This document shows positions 25,970 through 33,263 of a stretch of DNA of 64,000 nucleotides, piece after piece. Made by a program: the position numbers and the translations under genes. This stretch comes from Nostoc sp. CHAB 5824. GTDB taxonomy: Bacteria; Cyanobacteriota; Cyanobacteriia; Cyanobacteriales; Nostocaceae. The stretch is taken from positions 286,524 to 350,523 of the forward strand of contig NZ_JAIVFT010000006.1 of the NCBI RefSeq assembly GCF_020829665.1. Direction: 5' to 3'. Within the stretch, counting starts at the first letter, position 1. Each line of letters starts with the position of its first letter. The notes beneath the pieces were generated by a model. The model searched no databases and was not told the DNA's origin. It worked only from the letters and a program-made list of their open reading frames with translations.

Positions 25970-26524
25970 TCAAGTCAACAATTCGTCCACAGCTATACTA
26001 AAACCCAGTAATACTTTTTGAGTACTAACCACATCACCAGCTTTAAACACCAAAACCTGATTATGAGTCATTACAAAAACTAACCGACTTTCAGGAAATA
26101 CTAGCCAAACTTCCTCGCAACCAGACTGCAAATACTCCTGTGCTTTGAGAAATAATTCTTCAGCTAAATCGGTGGGTGAAACTATTTCAGCAATTAGTGG
26201 GAAACTCTGTGGCAAAGTGGGAACATCACCAAACTGAGCTACCAATTCAGGCGTAAGATAAGCCACATCAGGTCGGCAGCCCTGTTTATATGTGCGACAT
26301 GGTACTTCAGTATAAACTTTCCCACCTTGTTGATTGGAGTTGATATAATTTCTCCAGTAAAAACCAATATTAAGCTGAATTTCGCTGTGTTTTAATGTCA
26401 TCCCTGTTTTTTCTACTAGTTGCTCATCTATCCACTCCATTCCCTCTGGGGGATTTGCCATAAAGTCTTCTAAAGAGAGGATTTCGGGGATGGATACAAC
26501 ATCATTGTGTTTGGAGATTAACAT
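25970..26524 (-). CDS. Uma2 family (DUF820) putative endonuclease
   Basis: 184 residues with the Uma2 layout: SLEDFMANPPEGMEWIDEQL, then the PD-(D/E)XK-like core YKQGCRPDVAYLTPE, PLIAEIVSPTD and the Lys/Glu-rich helix ending GCEEVWLVFPESRLV. Asp in CRPDVAY and Glu in IAEIVSP are the expected metal ligands. The family is hugely expanded in cyanobacteria, and its biological role is unclear. It lies 36 bp from the distal end of the CRISPR array, transcribed towards it; a link with the array is not implied. Confidence 0.9.
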   Translation of the reverse strand: MLISKHNDVVSIPEILSLEDFMANPPEGMEWIDEQLVEKTGMTLKHSEIQLNIGFYWRNYINSNQQGGKVYTEVPCRTYKQGCRPDVAYLTPELVAQFGDVPTLPQSFPLIAEIVSPTDLAEELFLKAQEYLQSGCEEVWLVFPESRLVFVMTHNQVLVFKAGDVVSTQKVLLGFSIAVDELLT

Positions 26525-26630
26525 TGCGATCGCCCACTTTATTTACGTAAAAATAATAATTTTAATTGTCATTAATCTATATGAAAAATATTCTATTTAA
26601 CATATATTTTGTGGTAACAAAGTGCATTTT

Positions 26631-27686
26631 TTAAAGCATCACCAAACTACCTTGCGCTTCTTCCTCTAGTTCATAACCATTAGCCAGTTTTTCAATTGCT
26701 TGGTCAATCATTGCCAAACCTTGGTCTACTTTTTCAACTAAACTTAGCTGTCCTCGGAGTTCGGCGGCACCAACGAAACCTTTAGCATACCAAGTCATGT
26801 GCTTACGGGCTTGACGTACACCGCGATCGCCTTTATATTCCCATAAGGCTTGTAAATGATCTCTTGCACATTCCAAGCGCTGAATCGGGGTCGGTGATGG
26901 TAACATCTCTCCAGTTTTTAGGAAGTGATCAATTTCTCCGACCAAAAAGGGATAACCCAAAGTACCACGGGAACACATGACGCCATCAGCGCCAGTTTGT
27001 TCTAAACATTTCACTGCCGCTTCAACGGAGAAAATATCTCCATTGCCAATCACTGGGATAGAAAGCACTTCTTTCACACGAGTAATCCATTCCCAACGGG
27101 CATTGCCATTGTATCCTTGGGCGCGGGTGCGTCCATGTACCGTGATCATTTTTGCCCCGGCATCTTCCATCCGCTTGGCAAAATCGAGAATAGTAATTTC
27201 CTTATCATTCCAGCCAATACGGGTTTTTACTGTCACAGGTACATCAACAGCTTTTACCACTTCCCGCACAATTGCCTCTGCTACTTCTGGTTGCCGTAAC
27301 AACGAAGAACCGCCACCATTTTTAGTGATTTTATTTACCGGACAACCCATATTAATATCAACAGTATCAGCACCTTCTGCAACTGCTTTTATTGCTGCTT
27401 CTGCCAGGAAATCTGGACGGCAATCAAATAGTTGAACGCTAATTGGGCGTTCATTGGGATCTACCTCCATAATTTTGGGTAACTGCTTGACATAATGTAA
27501 CCCTGTAGCATTTACCATTTCGGTATACATCATCGAATCTGGCGCATAGCGACGCACAAGACGGCGAAACACCATATCTGTCACTCCAGATAGGGGCGAT
27601 TGGAGAACCCGACTTTTTACCTCAAAGGAGCCAATTTTGAGGGGTTGGGAAAGTCTAGCTTGGAGAATGGGAGAGAGCGAAATCAT
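26631..27686 (-). CDS. dusB: tRNA-dihydrouridine synthase, DusB type
   Basis: 351 residues. An FMN TIM-barrel with LQSPLSGVTDMVFRRLVRR at the start, the catalytic cysteine in DINMGCPVNKITKNGGGSSL, KTRIGW, TVHGRTRAQGYNG and IPVIGNGDIFS. It reduces specific uridines in the tRNA D-loop. The N-terminal Pro-Leu-Ser-Gly and overall length match the bacterial DusB/NifR3 group. It stands alone. Confidence 0.93.
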   Translation of the reverse strand: MISLSPILQARLSQPLKIGSFEVKSRVLQSPLSGVTDMVFRRLVRRYAPDSMMYTEMVNATGLHYVKQLPKIMEVDPNERPISVQLFDCRPDFLAEAAIKAVAEGADTVDINMGCPVNKITKNGGGSSLLRQPEVAEAIVREVVKAVDVPVTVKTRIGWNDKEITILDFAKRMEDAGAKMITVHGRTRAQGYNGNARWEWITRVKEVLSIPVIGNGDIFSVEAAVKCLEQTGADGVMCSRGTLGYPFLVGEIDHFLKTGEMLPSPTPIQRLECARDHLQALWEYKGDRGVRQARKHMTWYAKGFVGAAELRGQLSLVEKVDQGLAMIDQAIEKLANGYELEEEAQGSLVML

Positions 27687-27762
27687 ATAAAAAATTAAAA
27701 ATTGTGCGAATGGAAAATAGCAGGAATATTTAGAGGTATCTGCGATCGCGGATAATTGTAGG

Positions 27763-28258
27763 TTACGTATCCTGACTTGGAGGCTGTTTTTGCATTTCTT
27801 GCTGAATCTCTTCTAGACTCGAACCTAACTCTTTCGCTGTTTCTTCAAAAGTTAATCCCAATCTCAACAACAAAGGTATCATTCTAAACTTTTCTTCACG
27901 CGCTCCTTCTTGATAAACTCGTGTTTGTTTCAAATTACTTAACCCAAACATACCTTCAATCTCCTCTCGACTCATTGTCGGAAACTTGTAAACCAAAATT
28001 GCCTCTATCAATTCTAGTAAGCCAGTGTGGTCTTGGGGGTTTCCCCCATGAACAACTGGCGCACCCGAAGGGTAACTGCCGCCGTTGTGGTTCAATGTTG
28101 ATTTCTTGCTGGGTTCTGTCTATTAACTGCCTAGCAGCTGTAATTGCTGTCTCCTCTTCATCGACCACTAATTTCATCGTAGCAATTCCAACTGGCAATG
28201 ATGCAGTCTCACCTAATTCATTAAGATAAATGCGATTGACACGTTGGCTAGTAAAAAA
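27763..28258 (-). pseudogene. Remnant of an Rpn-family (recombination-promoting) nuclease
   Basis: Two frames carry consecutive parts of the C-terminal half of an Rpn/DUF2887-type protein: QRVNRIYLNELGETASLPVG to DRTQQEINIEP in one, then GLLELIEAILVYKFPTMSRE and LSNLKQTRVYQEGAREEKF in the other. Between them (about 28030-28083) sits a foreign piece with the hairpin TTGGGGGTTTCCCCCA, which shifts the frame. The N-terminal catalytic half is absent, replaced by the SLATT-like gene. A complete paralogue lies at 54931-55767 and serves as the comparison. Whether a short product from 28095 is made is unknown. Confidence 0.75.
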
Positions 28259-28259
28259 T

Positions 28260-28736
28260 TCACTCTTGGAGAGAAGGTCTAGTCTGAACTTCTTGTCGTC
28301 TAAGTTCTTGAAACTTGTCTTGAGAATCAACGAGCAACTTATCTTTTGGAAGAACATGATTATATTCAATTTCTTCTAGTAATTCTTTATATTTCAATAC
28401 ATATATTTTGGAGTGAATTCTCATTTTATTAGGACTAAACTCCTTATCAATGTTTTCTGAAACAGTAGAAAGAAAACCTGCTACAGCAGTGAAATAGGCA
28501 GCATTTTTATCTTGTGTTATACCAGTTACAAGTGCGCCAAAACTTGTGCAGATAATTGCAGTTAATTTAAATATTCTTATTGATGTTCTGATTTTGCCGT
28601 TGGCTTTTTCTTTATTGCTTATATGCTCAAATTCTTTTTTTATTTCGTTCTTTAAATCAGCAATTTTAATATCAAAATCGCTCGCATTTCCTGATAAGTT
28701 GGAGTTTTGAGCATCTTCTTTTGGAGTATTATTCAT
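28260..28736 (-). CDS. Two-TM protein, SLATT-like
   Basis: 158 residues. Coiled-coil-prone N-terminus (DFDIKIADLKNEIKKEFEHI), two adjacent membrane helices (LTAIICTSFGALVTGI, about 53-68, and AAYFTAVAGFLSTVSENID, about 75-93), and a helical C-terminal part (KIYVLKYKELLEEIEYNHVL). This plan matches SLATT/DUF4231-type proteins, proposed pore-forming effectors of bacterial conflict systems. No cyclic-nucleotide sensor or nucleotide synthase gene is adjacent. The Rpn remnant begins immediately downstream, so this region is accessory DNA. The family call is by architecture only. Confidence 0.55.
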   Translation of the reverse strand: MNNTPKEDAQNSNLSGNASDFDIKIADLKNEIKKEFEHISNKEKANGKIRTSIRIFKLTAIICTSFGALVTGITQDKNAAYFTAVAGFLSTVSENIDKEFSPNKMRIHSKIYVLKYKELLEEIEYNHVLPKDKLLVDSQDKFQELRRQEVQTRPSLQE

Positions 28737-28850
28737 AATTGTACTTTCAATTGCTTGCTCTCATCAGGTTTAAAATGCATAATAGCTTATTAAGCCGACT
28801 GCGAGAAACAATCGGCTTAACAAACAAATTTATGATAAATTAGTCGCAAT

Positions 28851-29732
28851 TTAGCCGTGAGTTGCACCTTGAGGGGGACGCGAGACAACTTTTTTGGCTA
28901 AACCCAAAGTCTGCAAAACTTGGATGCTCCACCAAGTAACATCAATCTCCCACCAAGACAATCCAGATTTCGCCATGTGGGGATAAGTATGATGGTTGTT
29001 GTGCCATCCTTCTCCATAGGTAACGATAGATACCCACCAAAGATTACGAGCGCCATCATCAGCATCAAAGGTGCGATAACCCCACAGGTGTGATGCTGAG
29101 TTCACAAACCAGGTTGAATGCCAAAGTAAGACACATCTGAGAAACACTCCGTAGAACACAAAAGACCATCCTCCTAAAGCATATAGGAGCAGCCCGAAGG
29201 GTATTTGCAACAGTAAGAAGTAACGATCTAGCCAGCGATAATAGGGTTGTCTTGCTAGGTCAGGGGCGTATTTTTTATAGGTGTCATAGTCAAAAAATTC
29301 TGGACGTGGGTAGAAAATCCACAGTATATGGCTCCACCAAAATCCTTTTTGGGCAGAATAGGGGTCTAGGTCAATATCTTCCGTGTGGGCGTGATGCTGG
29401 CGATGTCCACCTACCCAAAAAATTGGCCCACCTTGCAAAGCCAGCGCTCCAATGAGGGCGATCGCATACTCTAACCACTTGGGAACTTGGAAACTCTTAT
29501 GGCTCAGTAGTCGGTGATATCCTAAGCAAATACCAATGCTCCCGAATAACCAGTGCAGAAACACTAGCAAACCTAATGCTGACCAGGAGAAAAACCAAGG
29601 AGCCAGAAGTGCTAAGGCATGAAATACACCAAAAAATACCACATTTATCCACCTGAGTTGAGGTGAGTTACCTCTCTCAGGAGCGATGGCTTCGCCAACG
29701 CCTTTGGCGAACGCCCCAAAATTTGCGGTCAT
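28851..29732 (-). CDS. desC: Acyl-lipid delta-9 fatty acid desaturase
   Basis: 293 residues from the ATG at 29732 (AGGAA upstream). Three histidine boxes are intact: HRLLSH, HRQHHAHTE and HNNHHTYPH, ligands of the di-iron centre. Four membrane helices fit the DesC family, which inserts the first double bond in membrane lipids. Residues about 2-16 (TANFGAFAKGVGEAIAPE) are encoded by a palindromic repeat (GGCGTTCGCCAAAGGCGTTG), an in-frame repeat at the very N-terminus. It is divergent from a TetR regulator gene; two similar dyads in the shared interval suggest control by that regulator. Confidence 0.92.
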   Translation of the reverse strand: MTANFGAFAKGVGEAIAPERGNSPQLRWINVVFFGVFHALALLAPWFFSWSALGLLVFLHWLFGSIGICLGYHRLLSHKSFQVPKWLEYAIALIGALALQGGPIFWVGGHRQHHAHTEDIDLDPYSAQKGFWWSHILWIFYPRPEFFDYDTYKKYAPDLARQPYYRWLDRYFLLLQIPFGLLLYALGGWSFVFYGVFLRCVLLWHSTWFVNSASHLWGYRTFDADDGARNLWWVSIVTYGEGWHNNHHTYPHMAKSGLSWWEIDVTWWSIQVLQTLGLAKKVVSRPPQGATHG

Positions 29733-29834
29733 AAAAATTCCTGTTGATGGATGAGAAAGCGATTTGCTTTTTCTTGGGCATAATCCCATAGGGATTTACC
29801 CGCCCTGTATATTAGTTCGTTACAGTAGAGTAAA

Positions 29835-29849
29835 GCAAGTATCACTTAC
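29835..29849. promoter_or_regulatory. Candidate TetR operator, site 1
   Basis: GCAAGTATCACTTAC, an imperfect dyad similar to the perfect palindrome 47 bp to the right. It lies between the divergent desC and TetR genes. Confidence 0.5.
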
Positions 29850-29881
29850 ATTTGTTATGCTAGCAGAATTCTGATATCCCT

Positions 29882-29896
29882 GCAAGTGCCACTTGC
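29882..29896. promoter_or_regulatory. Candidate TetR operator, site 2
   Basis: GCAAGTGCCACTTGC, a perfect 15-bp palindrome (7-bp arms, one central base) ending 8 bp before the regulator ATG. Position and symmetry fit an autoregulatory TetR operator. Confidence 0.6.
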
Positions 29897-29904
29897 ATTA
29901 TTCT

Positions 29905-31134
29905 ATGTCATCTCAACTCATTTCCACTCGTCAACGCCTGATTCAAGCTGCACTTGAGTTGTTTTCTGCTCAGGGAGTCAGCGCTACCACAACCCGCCAA
30001 ATTGCTGAAAAAGCCGAAGTTAATGAAGTGACTCTATTTCGGAATTTTGGCAATAAGCATGGATTGCTTTTGGCTGTGCTGGAAGAGTCCGCAGCCTTCA
30101 AGGATTTAGGTGAGTCGCTGGTGCGGCGGGCAACGCCTCCCGGCAATGTCTACCAAGCTCTTAAAGATTATGCAAGTGACAGCTTACATGCATTGGAACG
30201 AGTGCCAGAGTTCGTCCGGTCTGTGGTGGGTGAAGCCGACCAATTCCCGGCAGAAAATCGCCGCGCACTAGGCAGGGGAGTAACAGAGGCAAACCGCTAT
30301 GTAGCTCAGTATTTAGCTACTGTAATCCAGCAAGGGCACCTAAACACCTACTTACCGGCAGAGAAATTAGCCAGTTTGCTGAATGGGATGATCTTGGGGT
30401 ATGCCGTAATTGAGTTCACCAGTGAATTTCACGAACTTTGGGAGGATCGCGATGATTTTCTGGAAAATTTGGTGGAGTTGTTTTTACATGGAGCGATGTC
30501 ATTTTCAGCAGAATCGGCAATAAACTCTTTACAAGGAGGGTTCGTTACTACAGAAGTAGCTGATTTGCCTGCTAGTTTAGTTCACGAAATTCTGCAACAA
30601 GCCAGAAAATGGGGAGTACGAGATTATGCCTTGGCTTATCTGTTATTTGGGGCTGGGTTATCCGCTACAGAAATAATTAACTTGGAGCGATCGCACCAAA
30701 TCTACGATACTCAAGGGCACTTCCTGCAAATTACAATTCCAGGATTTGTCCGTCAAGTACCTGTGAATCAGTGGATTTTGGGGAAACGCTACGGTTCTTT
30801 TACTAATAATCCTTTAATTAAATGGCTCAAAAGCCGTAAAGATGCTCAAACAGCCATGTTTTTGAATGAAACAGGCACACCCATCTCAGAATCAGAGCTT
30901 CAGATACGTTGGCAAGTATGGAGTGAGAAACTGTTAACTCCCCAAGGACAAACGCCAGCCATAGCACAAGCACAACAAACCTGGCGTGTAGAAATGTTAA
31001 TGCGGGGGATCAGCTTGGAAAATTTGATTATTTTAACAGGTTGCGATCGCACCCAATTACAACCTTATGTCCGCCGAGCCAAAGAAAAAGCCGCCCTAGA
31101 GCAAGCGACTCGTTTGGATCATAAACCGGGATAA
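29905..31134 (+). CDS. TetR/AcrR regulator fused to a degenerate tyrosine-recombinase-like domain
   Basis: 409 residues from ATG at 29905. Residues about 5-55 are a TetR helix-turn-helix (RLIQAALELFSAQGVSATTT, then AEVNEVTLFRNFGNKHGLLL), followed by the usual helical ligand/dimer region to about 195. The extra C-terminal 200 residues resemble the catalytic fold of phage-type tyrosine recombinases: DYALAYLLFGAGLSATEIIN, a strand pair with a Pro-Val core, PLIKWLKSRKDAQTAMFLNE, and LMRGISLENLIILTGCDRTQ in place of the LGH-S region. The catalytic Arg after GL and the His residues are missing, so it is probably a non-catalytic DNA-binding or dimerising module. Likely controls itself and the divergent desC. 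Confidence 0.8.
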   Translation: MSSQLISTRQRLIQAALELFSAQGVSATTTRQIAEKAEVNEVTLFRNFGNKHGLLLAVLEESAAFKDLGESLVRRATPPGNVYQALKDYASDSLHALERVPEFVRSVVGEADQFPAENRRALGRGVTEANRYVAQYLATVIQQGHLNTYLPAEKLASLLNGMILGYAVIEFTSEFHELWEDRDDFLENLVELFLHGAMSFSAESAINSLQGGFVTTEVADLPASLVHEILQQARKWGVRDYALAYLLFGAGLSATEIINLERSHQIYDTQGHFLQITIPGFVRQVPVNQWILGKRYGSFTNNPLIKWLKSRKDAQTAMFLNETGTPISESELQIRWQVWSEKLLTPQGQTPAIAQAQQTWRVEMLMRGISLENLIILTGCDRTQLQPYVRRAKEKAALEQATRLDHKPG

Positions 31135-31229
31135 AAAATGGGAAGATTAGCTGTACTCTCATACTATTTCACTAAATTATTGATACAAATTACTTCCCCT
31201 GCCTCCCCTGCCTGCCATCTATATCAGTC

Positions 31230-31601
31230 TTAAAGTGAAACGGTATCAGATGGGGATTGGGTGTTGCTCGAACGGCGTGATAATTTCTTGCGTGACTTGC
31301 CTCCCGCCTGGACATATTGCAAACTGTCTTTGCCATAATGTGTTGCCACACTCATTAACATCTTTTCAGAATAGCCGCCCAATTCTTCTTCAATTAGAGA
31401 GAGGCGACCTGCCATTTCATCTATGCTAGAGAGTAAAGTGTTGTAGGTAGATAGCTGGGTTTGCAAGGTTTGGATGCGGCTGTCGTAGTCTGTCAAATTT
31501 AATCCGTTGCCAAATTCTAGCGTCGGGCTAATCGATCGCATTCCTGCAATTCGACGGAGAGCCTTTTCTAGAGTCGGTGAACTGCGTTTTAGTCGTGCCA
31601 T
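31230..31601 (-). CDS. Hypothetical helical protein
   Basis: 123 residues. Basic N-terminus (MARLKRSSPTLEKALRRIAG), a central coiled-coil-like stretch (SRIQTLQTQLSTYNTLLSSI) and a basic, Ser-rich C-terminus. No membrane segment. Similar short proteins occur in Nostoc-group genomes; no function is known. It is convergent with the TetR-fusion gene, 95 bp apart. Confidence 0.6.
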   Translation of the reverse strand: MARLKRSSPTLEKALRRIAGMRSISPTLEFGNGLNLTDYDSRIQTLQTQLSTYNTLLSSIDEMAGRLSLIEEELGGYSEKMLMSVATHYGKDSLQYVQAGGKSRKKLSRRSSNTQSPSDTVSL

Positions 31602-31785
31602 AAAATGCGCTCCTGAAGGAAGTTATAGGATTACTGGATGTACTCTAGCCAATGCAACCATAAACTTCTCTGAGAGATAATTCGGAAAAATTAAAGCAAA
31701 TTAAGATCGACCTAATTATTTTTAGTGGATTGTACTGAGTGATTTCTTAAATTTGTCAAAAAAGTAACATCAAATAAGCAACAGA

Positions 31786-32020
31786 TACCTCAAAGTCGTG
31801 TTGAGGTACTTCAACATCGTGTTGAGGTACTTCAACATCGTGTTGAGGTACTTCAACATCGTGTTGAGGTACTTCAACATCGTGTTGAGGTACTTAAAAG
31901 TCGTGTTGAGGTACTTAAAAGTCGTGTTGAGGTACTTCAAAGTCGTTTTGAGGTACTTCAAAGTCGTTTTGAGGTACTTCAACATCGTGTTGAGGTACTT
32001 CAAAGTCGTGTTGAGGTATT
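31786..32020. repeat. Tandem array of a 21-bp quasi-palindromic unit, 10 full copies
   Basis: Units start at 31801 and every 21 bp to 31990, with partial copies on both sides. The consensus opens TTGAGGTACTTCAA, nearly its own reverse complement, followed by CATCGTG or AGTCGTG. Variation among units is confined to a few positions. Because 21 is a multiple of 3, both strands stay open and show spurious heptad-repeat frames. Confidence 0.95.
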
Positions 32021-32492
32021 AGATAATGAGTTTTTTTGCCTTAACCCGATTTACGGCGAAGGCGATCGCGCTGAAAAGTATCATAAATATAATTCAACTT
32101 TTTACTTTTCTGTTTTAACCAAATACAAGAAGGCTACAAGCAGACACTTTCTTAGTACATAGGTACTAACTAATCCAGTCAGAACTCAAATACCAACTTA
32201 TAACCCTAAGTTGGTAAAACACACTTATGTGGTGACACCGCTCACGAGCACGAGTAATGAATACTTTCAGCCACCCATTCTACTTAATAGCCCAAAGGTG
32301 TAGCGCGACTATATATTAATGTGACGAATGGTGATCGTTGAGCGATCACCTAACATAGATTTTAACCAATGACCATCAAGTAATAATGATGAAATTAACT
32401 ATGGAATTGGCAGTTTTAAGAAAATGTAGTAAGAAACGGAATTGATTGACTTGCCCAAAAGCTATATTTATAGGGGTTTTGGCCGCCAATGC

Positions 32493-32584
32493 TGTTTAAC
32501 TTCCTTGCGAGGTCGGGGCTTTTCTAACTTTTTGATAATGTTTAACTTCCTTGCGAGGTCGGGGCTTTTCTAACTTTTTGATAA
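32493..32584. repeat. 46-bp direct duplication
   Basis: Two adjacent identical 46-bp copies (32493-32538 and 32539-32584), each starting TGTTTAACTTCCTTGCGAGG. They look like a recent tandem duplication. Confidence 0.95.
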
Positions 32585-32849
32585 GTTTTTGGGCAGATAA
32601 GCCTGGAAAATACCAAAGTATTCTTTAGTAGAGTACTTTCTGTTTTTTAACTGGTATTTTTCGGAATGGCCTTTTTTACTTTTGTAGGTTTGTTTGAGAA
32701 TCACGTACGAAAGTAGAAAGTTGAAAAAAGCACATTAGCATCACGGGTGGCTTAAAGAGGCGGTTCCATGCCACTTGTGTCATGCGGTCAAATATTATCT
32801 AAACGTAGAAGATAACTATTTAGCTATTACAAATTATTGAAGGTTAAAT

Positions 32850-33242
32850 ATGGAACCTATTTCTATAATTATTGCTGCTTTAGGTGCTGGTGCGATCGCT
32901 GCTGCTAAAGATACCGCAGGAACAGCTGTTAAAGATACATATCAGGGTTTGAAGACTTTGATTAAACAGAGGTTTGCTAATCAGGGTAAAGAAGATGACA
33001 GCAATATCGTAGACAAGCATGAGAAAAAGTTGGATTCAGAAGCAGTTAAAGCATTGCTTAAAGAAGAGTTAATCAATTTAGGAGTTGATAAGGATGCAGA
33101 AATTATTCAGTTAGCCCAGGAATTACTCAAACAAGAAAAGCCTGAAGAGTCAGCAGCAGGTAAGTATAACACAGTGTTTCAAGGAGAAGTTAAGGGTATT
33201 CAGGTAGGTGATAGCAACACACAAACAAATACATTTAGCTAA
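32850..33242 (+). CDS. Putative helical effector with C-terminal RHIM/PP-like amyloid motif
   Basis: 130 residues. The N-terminal 45 residues form a hydrophobic, Gly/Ala-rich helix and an amphipathic continuation (ISIIIAALGAGAIAAAKDTA, then YQGLKTLIKQRF), reminiscent of membrane-acting helical effector domains. A charged helical region follows (about 46-100). Residues 109-122 (VFQGEVKGIQVGDS) plus the Asn/Thr-rich tail form a motif with the core I-Q-V-G seen in RHIM and fungal PP amyloid motifs. The next gene, 21 bp downstream, starts with the same motif (FQGEVKGAQVGDHN). This adjacency is the hallmark of amyloid-signalling effector/receptor pairs. Function is inferred, not shown. Confidence 0.75.
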   Translation: MEPISIIIAALGAGAIAAAKDTAGTAVKDTYQGLKTLIKQRFANQGKEDDSNIVDKHEKKLDSEAVKALLKEELINLGVDKDAEIIQLAQELLKQEKPEESAAGKYNTVFQGEVKGIQVGDSNTQTNTFS

Positions 33243-33263
33243 AAATACTAGAAGAGTATCTAA

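Larger units (their letters stand above)
31602..32849. other. Repeat-rich gene-free region upstream of the amyloid/STAND locus
   Basis: About 1.25 kb. It holds the 21-bp tandem array (31786-32020), a 46-bp direct duplication (32493-32584) and otherwise AT-rich DNA with no supported gene. The ribosome site GAAGG for the next gene lies about 10 bp before 32850. Confidence 0.7.

Noticed and set aside
24596..28850. cas genes near the CRISPR array
   Set aside because: Neighbouring genes are ald, Uma2, dusB, an Rpn remnant and a two-TM protein; none has Cas motifs.
31770..32022. Heptad-repeat frames on both strands (KYLNTML / VLRYFNI)
   Set aside because: A 21-bp tandem repeat keeps any stop-free frame open; both strands are equally open, and no start with ribosome site exists.
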